Source of the DNA: Lottia gigantea
Lineage: Eukaryota > Mollusca > Gastropoda > Lottiidae
Assembly (NCBI RefSeq): GCF_000327385.1
Contig: NW_008710115.1
Coordinates: 103,624-167,623 of the forward strand
DNA: 64,000 bases
Direction: 5' to 3'
A program made the position numbers and the translations under genes. The notes under the pieces are model-generated. The model did not search any database. It was given only the letters and a program-made list of their open reading frames with translations, and was not told the origin of the DNA. Shown here in pieces: positions 25,880-38,030 of this stretch (its first letter is position 1; each line of letters starts with the position of its first letter).

Positions 25880-26420
25880 TTAGGAAGCAAATTATTCTGA
25901 ATGTCGGTGAATAATAGACTAAGTTGAGACTTGCTAATTTCTCGATGGTTTTTATTTTCTTTCGCTTCATTACACACCAGTATTCACTTCATTCTTTCTA
26001 CCGAGCAATTATGTTATTTTCATAATCAATGTAGTTCCTCAGCTTAGCAAGTCTATTACTATGGACTCGGTACCGACAGCCTGGAAAGACCAAAGTGCGA
26101 GGAGCTGGGTTTTATTGATTTTTCCGATTTCCTCTAAACTACAATAAGAAGAGAAAGTGAGAGAAAGTGAAATAGATTCACAGCGTCATAGTATCAAATA
26201 GTCGTGACTTGCAGGCCAATCATCAAGTCCAATCACATTTACTCAACTGTCAGTTTGCAGAAAACTGTAAGAAAGTTGAAGAGAAATTTAGCCAGAGCTA
26301 AAGTGTTGTGTATTTTGTTAAGACATGGATTTTGTTACTAATTGAAGGATAATAATAGCTGAGGAGAAATTTGGAAGTCTTCAAGTTGTCACCATAAAGT
26401 TGATGATGTAAGCAAGAGTT
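25880..26420. promoter_or_regulatory. CpG-richer pocket with two CCAAT boxes
   Basis: From about 25900 to 26250 the sequence is less AT-rich and holds a cluster of CpGs (CTCGATGG, CTACCGAGC, ACTCGGTACCGACAG, GTGCGAGG, TTCCGATT, GCGTCATAG, AGTCGTGAC). Two CCAAT boxes lie close together (AGGCCAATCATCAAGTCCAA, about 26212-26231). A purine-rich patch lies at 26140-26170. This could be a promoter, an enhancer or a conserved non-coding element; no transcription start can be placed from sequence alone. Confidence 0.25.
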
Positions 26421-26510
26421 TATTGTATTGTATTCACATAAATTTACATTTCATTTTATTTTCACTTCCTCCCACCCACTCTTTTATAAATTTATAATAA
26501 TCGTCATATT

Positions 26511-27415
26511 TTATCTTAGTGGTAATGATAGTGATATTTTATCTTAGTGGAAATGATATTAACATTTTATCTTAGTGGTAATGAAATTAATATTTGATCT
26601 TAGTGGTATAGTGTTAATGATAGTGATATTTTATGATATTAATATTTTATCTTAGTGGTAATGATATTAATATTTTATCTTAGTGGTAATGATAGTGATA
26701 TTTTATCTTAGTGGAAATGATATTAACATTTTATCTTAGTGGTAATGAAATTAATATTTGATCTTAGTGGTATAGTGTTAATGATAGTGATATTTTATGA
26801 TATTAATATTTTATCTTAGTGGTAATGATATTAATATTTTATCTTAGTGGTAATGATAGTGATATTTTATCTTAGTGGAAATGATATTAATATTTTATCT
26901 TATATCTTAGTGGTAATGATAGTGATATTTTATCTTAGCGGTAATGATATTAATATTTTATCTTAGTGGTAATGATAGTGATATTTTATCTTAGGGTATA
27001 GTGGTAATGAAAGTGATATTTTATGATATTAATATTTATCTTAGTGGTAATGATAGTGATATTTTATGATATTAATATTTTATCTTAGTGGTAATGATAT
27101 TAATATTTTATCTTAGTGGTAATGAAATTAATATTTGATCTTAGTGGTAATGAAATTAATATTTTATCTTAGGGTATAGTGGTAATGATAGTGATATTTT
27201 ATGATATTAATATTTTATCTTAGTGGTAATGATAGTGATATTTTATCTTAGTGGAAATGATATTAACATTTTATCTTAGTGGTAATAATATTAATATTTT
27301 ATCTTAGGGTATAGTGGTAATGATAGTGACATTTTATGATATTAATATTTTATCTTGGTGGTAATGATATTAATATTGTATCTTAGTGGTAATGATGTTA
27401 ATATTTTATCTTATA
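26511..27415. repeat. 28-bp minisatellite with 164-bp higher-order unit
   Basis: About 32 units built on ATCTTAGTGGTAATGATATT followed by AATATTTT, mixed with shorter ones lacking the ATCTTAGTGG part. The block starting AATGATAGTGATATTTTATC recurs at 26524, 26688 and 26852, exact steps of 164 bp, with the same order of internal variants (GGAAATG, AACATTTT, GAAATTAATATTTG, GTATAGTGTT). The right part is less ordered. Confidence 0.94.
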
Positions 27416-28904
27416 TAAATAACATATATTTCTAAAAAGATTTACTGGAAATTTAGATATAACACAATTTGTCTTTTAAAGAAGAAACAGTTTTTGAATT
27501 ATTATTTTAGTTTTGAAAATTGTGAAAAAGACAGTTTTCCACTATATTTTTACATTTTACATTTTCATTTTCATAATTTACTTTCCCTTCTTTTTTTAAA
27601 ATTTATTTTTGCAAAGATTTTTTTTGACCTGAAAAGGGGGAAAAGGTGGTTTTTAGAACACAGAAACCACATTATCTACAAGGAACTGATCTGGCAATTT
27701 TTGTGGATATTTGCAACTAGGGATAATGTATTCTTGCTAGAAAATATGAAAACAATTTTTGTGATTTTGAGTAATTTTTTGAGTTTTTTGTAATGGTTTT
27801 TAATCTTTGGAAGAATTAGAAATGTTATAGATTCAGATCTGTTAATTGAAAAGTTCCAGGCAGATATGTTACCCCAGATTATTAAAATGGATTATCATTG
27901 TGTTTAGATCACTGAATGAACCAAAAAGACATCAATTGGTCAATCAAGGACACCATTTTCGATTTTTCTCTTGGAAGAGTAGTTGCAATATAACCTACTT
28001 ATGGTGATACATGTACATGGATATTTTCTGGTCAAAGAAGTAAACATTTGGTACTCCATTGGTGAATTGTCCTCAAAAGAACACACACATTTGACCAAAA
28101 AGACATGATGAATAGGTCGATTTGTATATTAACATGTCTTTCTAATTATTAATAAAATAGAATAGTTATTGAAATATATTCTCTATACAGAAACTGCTTC
28201 TGTACGTGACATGGTTGATGAGAATATTGAATTGTGGGTAGGATGGGCTTTTTGATTCAATCAATTATTAATATAGAAATATAGCATTGAACTGATCGAT
28301 TTGTTAATATATAATTCACTATTATATAACTGAATTGGTTATAACTAATGAACCATATAACTGTATAAATTGTTATTTCAATTAGTCTAGGGTTGCGAAA
28401 CAGAGTTACATAATATCAAAGGTCACTTTGATATTCAAAAGTAATTAGATATTTTAAATCGCTCAATCAATGCTTTGAAATGATCCTTTTGTTAAACTGA
28501 GTATATTTTGTGGAAATTAATTTCCAAGAAAGAAGTTAAAAAATAAAGCATTTGTCTAGGTATCATGATCTGATTTTATTCCAGAAATGAACCAAATCTG
28601 GTCCTAAGTCTAAAGAAATCCTGAAACTATGAGGTTTAAGCAATCATATTTTAATATATCAGTCCTAACCAAGACTCAAATGCTATTTGTTTTAAATTTG
28701 CTTAGTAAAATTTTCAGAGCTACTTAGAAATTTACTTGGCATTAGAGATAAATCTATATTTGTCACTGGTCAGGAAATAATGCCTTAGTGTAAATCTGTC
28801 AGACTGCTTTGATGTGGTTTTCAATCAGAAACCTTAAATAATTAATAATGGTAGACTGTAGGAATTACTACTACTATATAACAGATAGATATAAAGGAAA
28901 ATTG
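27416..28904. other. AT-rich stretch, nothing recognised
   Basis: The 99-codon open frame at 27494-27793 is F, L, K and I rich (AT-driven) and shows no domain, so I do not call it a gene. Confidence 0.5.
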
Positions 28905-29485
28905 ATATTAGGTTTATCGTGGTATAAGGAATATTAATATCAGGATTATCCTATTAGTAATTTAATTCTGATATCTGTATTTAATTCTAATATCTTTATT
29001 ATGTTAATATATAACATATATATAAAAAGGAACATTAATTGTAACAGATATATACAGGAAAATTATAAGTAACAGATATATAAAGGAACATTATTTTTAC
29101 AGGTATATATAGGAAAATTAATAGTAGGTTTACTAGTATAGTAATTTAATTCTGAAATCTGTACTGTGTTATAGTATATATGACAGAACATTGATATTAG
29201 GTTTATGCTAGTAGTAATTTAATTCTGATATCTGTATTCTGTTAGTATATATAACAGATATATAAAGGAATATTAGGTTTATGCTAGTAGTAATCAACTC
29301 TGATATCTGTATTCTGTTAGTATATATAACAGATATATGAAGGAATATTAATATTAGGTTTATGCTAGTAGTAATTTAATTCTGATATCTGTATTCTGTT
29401 AGTATATATAACAGATATATGAAGGAATATTAATATTAGGTTTATGCTAGTAGTAATTTAATTCTGAAATCTGTATTCTGTTCTT
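28905..29485. repeat. Minisatellite, about 82-bp unit
   Basis: Clean units begin AGGTTTATGCTAGTAGTAAT and continue TCTGATATCTGTATTCTGTT and AACAGATATATGAAGGAATA; starts fall at about 29199, 29275, 29356 and 29438. The left part (28905-29195) holds the same words in broken order and is older. The last two units are nearly identical. Confidence 0.9.
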
Positions 29486-32221
29486 ATATATGGCTATTTG
29501 ACACTAACATGGCCTCTTTCAGCTCCCCTGGTTAGGATCAAATATCATTGGAAAGTAAGAAAACAGTGTTTCTCCTTCTTCAACTTCTTCATATCATGTT
29601 AAAGATAGTTAATCTGGTCGGAAATATCAATATTTTATTGATTACCACCATTTTGCAGCCAGTAGATTTTATTTGAAGCCAAGTGAAGATGGTTTTACTA
29701 TCTTGTTCAATTGATTGCTTGTGATTCACTGGTCCAAGAAAAATAGACCCCTGCTAAGATAACGTGGATATGTTTGAACTCTCTCTTTTCTGTCTTATTC
29801 ACGAGTTGAACTGGTTTCTTGTTCATGTTGATAATTTGAGAAAAAACTGTCAAATAAAATAAGAAAACAACAAATTTTGAATCAGAAGAAGTCTCAATAG
29901 TCTTAGAGATAAAATTGTTGCTGACAATTTCTCCACTACAATGCACTTCAATGTTATTTCCTCTTTAACATGTACATTTGAAATTTAATTTGATATTGAA
30001 GTGAAGAAAAAAGAAGTAAGCTACAAACTACAATTGCTCTCTTTCCATTATTATCAAAATATAATTCTAATACATTGGACTAGTATTCTTTGGCTGGACA
30101 ATTTTGTTTAAATCTTTGAGAATTTTTTAGTGAACTTTTAGAGTTTTGATAATGATACTAATATATTTAAGGGTTGAAGAGTATTTTAACCTAGATCTAT
30201 GTTTAAGTTTTCTACATGGTGGTCTAATATATTTTTAACAGTTTCAAATTTAGTGGTATTTTTTTAATTTGTCTTTGTGTGAGGTCTTTAGTTCCAATAG
30301 CGTAGCTTAGATAATATAAACAAAATATTGAAAAATGCAAAATGACAATAATTTTATTAGCAATTGAATGAAGAAAAAAGAGAAATTCTGGTGACAATAA
30401 ATTTTTATATTGTAATGTTTAAATTCCACCCAGATGTTAAATGTGTTACCAATCTGTTACATAAATTACATAAATAATACTAATTTTCAATAAAATATGC
30501 TACATATTATAACATGTGTTTCTGGAATGTTATAATGTGTTTTATTGTATTATGATGTTGACTCAAGTTATTTTATTAAAAATTTATAATTCTACCCATG
30601 AAATTATGTGTTAAGATGAAAATTTGTTTGGTAAAAATGCTGTAGTAGCCACATTTCAAATTTTAGCATTGATTCATTGCCAAACATCTCTAGGCATGTA
30701 TATTTTAAAAAGTGGGAAAATGTCGTATTTTTATTTATTCAAAAGGAATAATGAAATTTCTTTTATTACATATTATTATTATATAAAGATTTATAATGAT
30801 TTATAATGATACTCCATTAACATACTGAATGTCACTTCTTTATTTACTACCACCTGATCACCTGCATATCAAGTTTCAGAATAATTTATTACTGAAAAAA
30901 TATAAGAACTCTTTATATAAATTATATCTTGTATAAATTAATTAGAAGTATTTATGTAATAAATCTGATTAGAAGTCAGGTGTTCATTCATATACGAATT
31001 AGAATGAAATGTTTGGTTGATGTATAACATATATAACATTGAATAAACAGGACTAGTTTATGTTGCCAGGTTTCAGACAATATTTTTATACTGTAAATCA
31101 ACACCTTTCACTTTCATTCACTTGGCACAAAAGTAAAAAGTTTAGTAATGAAAAGACTTCTTTCTTACTTGGCATTTTTGTTGTTGTTTATTTCTAAATG
31201 AATTTTAAGCAATATGGTGTTTTAAGTTCCTGGTAAAGGTCTAAGTAATTGATATATAATTGGTTGTATAGTCAATCTAATCAAGATTACAACCAATTCT
31301 TACATTGCTTAAAAGGATAATGACTGATGGTCCATACATCCCCTAGTCAATAATTATTTTTTTTATAAAATCTGAACTTGATGATAAGAAGGCAAGCTTG
31401 AATTATGAAGATGACTTCAATGTAACTAAACTCTTGATGACCAAGAGTTGAAACCATTGTCATAATAATCTCTATCTTACCAAGTAACACCCGTTAATAA
31501 ATTGGTATTTTTCCTCTTCTGCCATCTTTAAGAAACAGGAAGGAATGCTCCATATTTTACTAGGATAACATTATTACAATCCTTTTTCTTGATGGTCCAT
31601 GGCCAATATGTCTTTAATGTATTGATCTTTCTAATGTTGACAGTACCCATGTTTATATTTGTAGGTTGAAAAAGTTCCACACAGTTATTACAAAGGATCT
31701 GTTTATTGATTTCATATTAAGGTCTATAAATTGGTAGATTTTAGAAGCCCACTCTTGTTACTCCATTTTTATTTGGTAATGTAGGGCATTTCATTTCCTA
31801 CAAGTATTGTTGACTATTGTATTCAATATAAATGGTGTTAAGTGATTTAAATACATTAGACTCTGATTAGAGGTTATTTCACCAAAATAAATATTCTATT
31901 CTATTGTTATATGAAAGTTCCATTAATTCTATCAATGTTCTAGTGTTGACACAGCCAACAATAATAGAAACCTATATAACCTTACTGATATAGTATATCA
32001 TAGATTGGCTATCTTTCAAACAGTTGGTGAAAGCTAGCTTCCTAGACTATAGCATCATGCAGTAACTGTTGACTAAATTTTCTCAACAAGCCATCCTATT
32101 CTGGCCAATTAAAGAAATTCAAAGTGTTCATTATTTACAATCTGCAACAATTTCATTCTAGATTCTATTTAGAATTTAAGAATTGTGAAAGGAGACAAGA
32201 GTTAAAGTTGCATTTTATCCA
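29486..32221. other. AT-rich stretch, nothing recognised
   Basis: No supported gene. A 10-bp inverted repeat (ATTGGTTGTA with its complement, about 31258-31297) is within chance expectation. A minus-strand open frame at 29707-29946 has no recognisable domain. Confidence 0.5.
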
Positions 32222-32309
32222 AACTTTCAGGAAGCTGCCATTTTTTCCTCCTGGGCAAAAGATTTAACTTTCAGGAAGCTGCCATTTTTTCCTCCTGGGC
32301 AAAAGATTT
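32222..32309. repeat. Perfect 44-bp tandem duplication
   Basis: Two back-to-back identical copies starting AACTTTCAGGAAGCTGCC at 32222 and 32266. Lack of divergence points to a recent event, or to an assembly artefact. Confidence 0.92.
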
Positions 32310-32784
32310 TTGGAATGATGAAATTTCACATGTCAATGAGATAGGTTATGTTTAGAACTAATCAGTCAATCAAATACCAGCTAAGAAGACTGTTCATTGA
32401 CATGGGGCTCATTGGAACTAATAGCAGATATCTGCTTTAACTACAACTTACAAGCAAGGATTTAAGCTTGGACTCATGGTTCCTGAAACCAACTCGTACT
32501 TCTGTCAATCTATGGGTATTGTTTTAGAATGTTCTGATAATGGTTCCAATAAAATATAGACTATGTAAACTATAAAGAAATAAAGAAAGTTTCTGTACTA
32601 TATTACATGGTCTATTATTGCAGGTTGGTTTAGTTTGTTTACATGCTGAGTAAATAATGGTTCTATTCACCTGCTACCATTTGGTCAGTAAACAAACATA
32701 CTATTGTATTTTTTATGTCTTCAAGTTCTCAACCAATTTATTTATTTTTCATCACTAGCTTCTTTTTTTCATTCAATAATAAGA
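32310..32784. other. AT-rich stretch, nothing recognised
   Basis: No supported feature between the 44-bp duplication and the next minisatellite. Confidence 0.5.
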
Positions 32785-33242
32785 CATCTACTTGTACTTT
32801 CCAAGATAAGACATCTTTCTTGCACCTTCCAAGATAAGACATCTACTTGTACTTTCCAAGATAAGACATCTTTCTTGTACCTTCAAAGATAAGTCATCGT
32901 TCTTGTACTTTCCAAGATAAGACATATTTCTTGTACCTTCAAAGATAAGACATCTTTCTTGTACTTTCCAAGATAAAACATCTTCCTTGTACTTTCCAAG
33001 ATAAGACATCTTTCTTGTACCTTCCAAGATAAGTCATCTTTCTTGTACTTTCAAAGATAAGACATCTTTCTTGTACCTTCAAAGATAAGACATCTTTATT
33101 TGTACTTTCCAAGATAAAACATCTTTCTTGCACTCTCCAAGATAAGACATCTTTCTAAGACATCTTTCTTGTACTTTCCAAGATAAGACATCTTTCTTGT
33201 ACCTTTCAAGATTAAATATCTTTATTTGTACTTTCAAAGAAT
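32785..33242. repeat. 28-bp minisatellite, about 16 units
   Basis: Units of TTGTACTTTCCAAGATAAGA plus CATCTTTC, with CTTTCC, CCTTCC and CCTTCAAAG variants alternating. As 28 is not divisible by three, reading frames rotate and give open frames of 84-bp period in two minus-strand frames (32788-33133). These are repeat read-through, not genes. Confidence 0.93.
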
Positions 33243-33849
33243 TAAATCCTTACATGGCCAAATTATTCTTAACTACATGCAGGTTTTAATATGAAGAAAC
33301 ATAAAATCCAAAATAAATCTTTGGAAGTACTAAAAGTATAAAAACAAAATGTAAAGAACAACAGTTTTCTATTTTAATTCTTTCCTATTTTCTGTGTTTT
33401 CCAAAGCATTAACACAAGACTTTTTTAGTTTATTCAATTTTGCTGATAAAGCATAGATTTGTTAACTACACAATACCTTAATATTGCTATCACTATTGTA
33501 TGTCTGCTTTAAAAATATCAGTTAATGTTGACTAGGATTCTTGAAAGGGAGAATAAACACAGTAGGTTCAACATTGCCAGAAAGGTAACAGATCTACTAG
33601 TAATTATAGTGTTTATTTGTCATAATTTAACTAATTTGTAAAAATGAGATGTTTTTGTAAATATAAAGTTTATAAGAGTCAGTAAAAGTAATAACTACTG
33701 TTTGATGTTATGATGATATAACAAGTTCTGGTTGTAAGGTTTATATATCCATTAAGATAACATAATTACTTGTCATACTGAATGTTTCTTGCTGTAATAA
33801 AGGTATATCAATGATATTTAAATGGAAACATGAAAATTATTGTAAAAGA
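33243..33849. other. AT-rich stretch, nothing recognised
   Basis: No supported feature. Confidence 0.5.
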
Positions 33850-34150
33850 AGTACTTGGTACGTTTACACTTTAGACCAACCATGATGGTAAATTCTGTTG
33901 TACCAAACAAGATGTTTGCAGTTTAGACTTACCAAATTGGTCCAAAATGATTGGATTTAGATCATTTTTAAAAATGATAACATAATTAAATTGATTTCTT
34001 GCTTTCATGAATAAATAAATAACTGGAGATGTCTTCTGGAAAGGGTAACAAATTTCCATACATCTTCAAGTTCATACAAGGTACGTTTAGCCTACCATGA
34101 TGGTCTGTTGTGATACTAGACAGTACATTTGCAGCTTAGTTTCATTATAA
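33850..34150. repeat. Diverged direct duplication, about 225 bp apart
   Basis: TGGTACGTTTA, CCATGATGGT, a TGTTGT region, ATGTTTGCAGTTTAG at 33855-33930 recur in order at 34079-34142 as AGGTACGTTTAGCC, CCATGATGGT, TTGTGATAC and ACATTTGCAGCTTAG. A possible third trace (AAGGTACAATAG, TACCATGATTG) lies at 34187-34227. Old and decayed. Confidence 0.5.
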
Positions 34151-34385
34151 TGGTACATGTATTTGATGATTATAGATGGAGATTTGGTGTGCTAGAAGGT
34201 ACAATAGTAATCTAAGTATACCATGATTGAAGTGATTAATAATCTACCATTTGTCTTCAGGATAAATCTGACCTTTACATTTGACTTGCTGTTATTGTCT
34301 ATAATTCTGTTTTGCTGCAACACACCATAAAATGCATGAAACACAAAATTTAAAAATATACTAAAATTTTTATATTAATAATAGT

Positions 34386-34658
34386 TTAAAGGGGCAGTAT
34401 GCAAAATTTTCATTCTTAAGAATGTTGTAAATTATATGCAAAAATATTTCAAAGATGTGTATTTACTTCTAGGTACCTACTTTATCAACTGAATTGTATT
34501 GAATTAAAGAAAGGAGTTAAGTAAGCAGCTTAATCTAGTTTCCGTAATGAGTCTCATAAAGACTGAATACTTTAATTATTATGTTTATTTTGTTCTTTAG
34601 TTTTCATTAATTTGAGAACCTGACTTAACTTATTAAAAATTTCAGACTTCCCCTTTAA
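34386..34658. mobile_element. MITE family C (TTAA-flanked)
   Basis: 273 bp bounded by TTAA on both sides. The left terminal repeat AGGGGCAGTATGCAAAATTT is complemented by the right end AAATTTCAGACTTCCCCT with a few mismatches. The interior is AT-rich and non-coding, and does not align to families A or B apart from the TTAAAGGG start. The single copy here limits the evidence to its ends. Confidence 0.72.
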
Positions 34659-36394
34659 TAATAATACAGAATTATGAACATTTGTTCAAGTCTGAAAAAA
34701 AGAGATTTATCTATCATTCATTACAAGATGATTAAAGTGAATATGTGTAATATTAGAAGATTTAATAACATTATAATAGTAATATAAGACATAGTATATA
34801 TTATTCATGCAGACAATGGTACTTAAAGACAAGACTAATATACATAGTACTCAAACTATTCTATAGACCATGGGTATTAAAAACATGGCAATATATGTAA
34901 GGCTATAGCAGCTGGCTTCATTTACATTGCCATCTTTTTATTCCTGCTGATTCCATGTTGATTTGTGGTGTTTTTAATAAACAAATTCTCTAGGTAGCTG
35001 ACCTCTTTCATCTTATTTTATTAATATCATCACCTTTCATATTTAATCTGATTATTTCAATTAAAGCTTGTATTTTATCTCTCTTAGCATTCCTGTTTGT
35101 CTTTGTGGTTCACTATAGTTACAATGTCATTTAGTAAGAAAGAATAGTGAAAATCTGAACAGGATGCTGCAAATTAATCAAAGGTATTGAAAACAGGATG
35201 TGAAAAACATCTTCAATCGCTTCTAACGGTATGAATTTCTATGAAAATTTTACACAGCTGATTATACCTGTTTCTTTGAATTATTGTTTCTAAAAAAGCA
35301 TTAAGTATGTTTAAAAGCGATCTTAATTAATTATATATTGGGTCTACTTCCTGAACAGTAGAAATCATTGGTAAAGGAGCCAAGTATTGTCAAGGGGTTC
35401 TCACAGCATCAGACAAGAACTCTGATCAAAAAGTTTAAACTAGGGGAATAGGGGTGGCCTACCTGTAGAAATGCCACTGTTCCTGAAGTCTTGCTGAAAT
35501 ACTGATTTGTTGTCAGTTTATAAGGAATTTGGAACTATAGCTGGGACTGATATATTTTTATGTATGTAATTTAGTTTCAGTGAGTTAATTATGTTACTTA
35601 ATATGCAATTTCTAATTTCTGAACTGCCATTGATTTTTAAACAGGTTTCATTAATTTTTTTTTTCAATTGCAAATATTCATTTTGGGGTAAAAAAAGAAA
35701 TGTTACAGCCATTGTCGTGTGATTTGTATATATTCTCACCTCAACACATTGACAATTTTACTAATAAACCCCAGTCAGTTGAAGGAATATATTTGATGCT
35801 ATCAATTTTCTATCACATCTGATTACACAATCACAATACCTTGTCAGTCAAACTTCCTCTCAATTTCATCTGAGCAAATCTCCGTTGACAGCAGAAATCA
35901 ACTCCTGACTGTAAAAAACACTCGGAAATCAATAAGAGAAATACAAAGATACAGAATAGAAAAGAAGACTGCATAAATTTCTTACTCTTTTATACTAGAG
36001 TTTTGTGAAATATGAAATTAGGATTTTGTGCCCTTCTTTGCTTATCCCTATGGGGCTTAAGAAGACAGGAAAAGCTATGCAATGTGCAATAGGATATATT
36101 TTAGCTTACTTTTCTAAAAATTTTCAAATTTCCGATGTTGTTAGGAACTACAGTGGACCAGGCTGCACTGTTAATTTCATCATAGGTATAGTGTTTTAGC
36201 CTTTAAGATATTTTCATGCCAAAATCTTTATTGAGAGCAAGCATGTTTTTACAGTGGTCCATAAGTGATATTTATCATCACATTTCTGCATCACATAAGA
36301 GAGTTGCCTTGTCTATGGACTAGAAATTAAAAGGTTTTGTGGGGTTTTGTCACACAGTCGGTTTGACATCATTTGCTTGGTTGTGTCGCAGTAT
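34659..36394. other. AT-rich stretch, nothing recognised
   Basis: No supported gene. Open frames at 35518-35739 (minus) and 36005-36199 (plus) show no recognisable domain. Confidence 0.5.
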
Positions 36395-36500
36395 TTGTGG
36401 TTGTGGAATCCACCAAGAAGTTTGAGCAAGGACTAGCTGGTAGGAAGGATCCTAAAAAAAAATTCTTGTTATCCTTTATTTCTTTCTTTCTAAAATAATT
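36395..36500. repeat. Dispersed repeat fragment, unclassified (copy 1)
   Basis: CCAAGAAGTTTG, AGCAAGGACTAGCTGGTAGG, AAGGATCCTA and a TTTCTTTCTTTCT run match, in order, CCAAGAGGTTTG, GCAAAGGGCCAGCTGATAG, AAAGGATCCATA and the TTTCTTTCTTTC run at 59618-59720. I do not know the family. Confidence 0.5.
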
Positions 36501-37107
36501 TATCTTTACATTACCTAACATGGTCAACTTTTTTGTTTTTGTGTAATTATTTTTCATATAACCAACCACACCCTCAAGTATAACAGTTATATGACTAGAG
36601 CCACACGTGGCACAGAGTGGGACTTTGCAAATGTAGCAAAAAATCAACCTTCTACGATAATTACATCACGCGCAAGAGCAGTCTAAAGTTGAGAAGAATT
36701 CTTTGGAAGATTGTTATAACGGAAGTAGACAGACCGCACAAATGAAAGTATCAGAAGATAGCCAAGGTCAATGACATTTGACATTGAAAGGGAGACGGTC
36801 AACAAAGGTCAAGATTACGAGATAAAAGTCATGAAAATTTTTAAATATATACGGCTATAAAACCGGAAGTTGAGATAGGACAGCAAATATAAAAGTATAA
36901 ATAGATAGCCAATGTGAATGACCTTTGATCCTACAAAAATCAGGGTCAAAAAAGGTCAAGGTCAAAAATTGAAAATTTTGAATTTTCAAAAGATGTTCCT
37001 TTTTTTGAACTATAAAGCTGAAACAATCGAACTTCCAAGACAACGTGGCTCAACGTATGTATTTGTATGCAAAGTTCCATTTTGAACAAATGTATACGTT
37101 GCGAGTT

Positions 37108-37249
37108 NNNNNNNNNNNNNNNNNNNNNNNNNNNNNNNNNNNNNNNNNNNNNNNNNNNNNNNNNNNNNNNNNNNNNNNNNNNNNNNNNNNNNNNNNNNNN
37201 NNNNNNNNNNNNNNNNNNNNNNNNNNNNNNNNNNNNNNNNNNNNNNNNN
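37108..37249. other. Assembly gap (142 N)
   Basis: A run of 142 unknown bases inside the 1.4-kb element. Open frames spanning it are not meaningful. Confidence 1.
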
Positions 37250-37958
37250 TTCACCGGATGTTGCAAAAAAGCAAAATTGAGAATCGAAAAACGGCTTCCT
37301 AATGTCATGTTTTTTTTTTATCTTCTTTCATTTGACACCAAAATCATTTAAATCGGATGAGCCATTATGTCTGAATAAAAATCGAATCATTTCAGAAAAA
37401 TCAAAATGGCGGCCAAAGTTTCACGTCTGTTCCGGATTTTTTTTTCTTCGTTTTTTTGTCATAACTTTGTCTACCTATCAGCATAAAAATTTTTGTCCTA
37501 TACAAATTACACCGGAAGATATTCAACCGGAAGTGAACATCGTTTTCCTGTTTAAACCGGAAGTGAAATTGAATATTTGACTGTACCATTTTGTTTACAT
37601 TCTTAAACTGTCTTTGCTCAATTTTTTTCAGATTAATTAGACAAAAAGCAAAAAAAATGCAAAATTTGGCAAAAAAAATGTCTGCGACAAATTTTAGAAT
37701 TTTGAAATCTTGAAACTGCTATTCTTTCAGATTTTAACAGTAGATTCCAAAAATGCAAACCCAAAGAAAATCGACCAAAAAATACGACTTCTAGAGCCGA
37801 TTATGTATTCTTCCATGTATTGAACTGTGGCACTTCCGGTTTTGCAAAAAAGATCCAAAATATATTTATGCACATCGTCGCCTATATCTAAGGTTCGTGA
37901 ATGTTGAATGGTTGCTGCAACTATTGTAGTCTAAGCCCAGGAAGGTGTGTAAAAATCG

Positions 37959-37980
37959 AAAAAAAAAAAAAAAAAAAAAA
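37959..37980. repeat. Poly(A) run, 22 nt
   Basis: An uninterrupted A run shortly before the right end of the 1.4-kb element. It could be a slippage tract or a retroposed tail; no SINE or LINE body precedes it. Confidence 0.9.
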
Positions 37981-38003
37981 GAATTGACATTTCGATAACA
38001 AAC

Positions 38004-38029
38004 TGGGACTTTGCCGTAGCAAAGTCCCA
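38004..38029. repeat. Perfect terminal hairpin of the 1.4-kb element
   Basis: TGGGACTTTGC, a 4-nt loop CGTA, then the exact complement GCAAAGTCCCA. The outer arm is also the right TIR, so the right end can pair with itself or with the left end. The left end holds only a weaker version of the inner arm (GTAGCAAA). Confidence 0.9.
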
Positions 38030-38030
38030 C

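Larger units (their letters stand above)
36617..38030. mobile_element. 1.4-kb non-autonomous element with 12-bp TIRs
   Basis: GTGGGACTTTGC at 36617-36628 is exactly complemented by GCAAAGTCCCAC at 38019-38030. The interior is richer in CpG than its surroundings and differs in style. It holds a diverged internal duplication: ACGGAAGTAG through AGATAGCCAAGGTCAATGAC, and later ACCGGAAGTTG through AGATAGCCAATGTGAATGAC. CCGGAAGT-like words occur about six times. No transposase is seen, but 142 bp are missing. No target duplication is clear at the edges, so the exact boundaries are inferred from the TIRs. Helitron and satellite-like origins are alternatives. Confidence 0.55.

Noticed and set aside
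27494-27793. 99-codon plus-strand frame as a membrane protein
   Set aside because: F, L, K and I content follows from T-rich and A-rich runs; no start context or homology is recognisable.
32788-33133. Two overlapping minus-strand lysine-rich repeat frames
   Set aside because: Products of the 28-bp minisatellite; frames rotate every unit.
36946-37351. Open frames of 85 to 120 codons across 37.1-37.25 kb
   Set aside because: They run through 142 unknown bases and cannot be judged.
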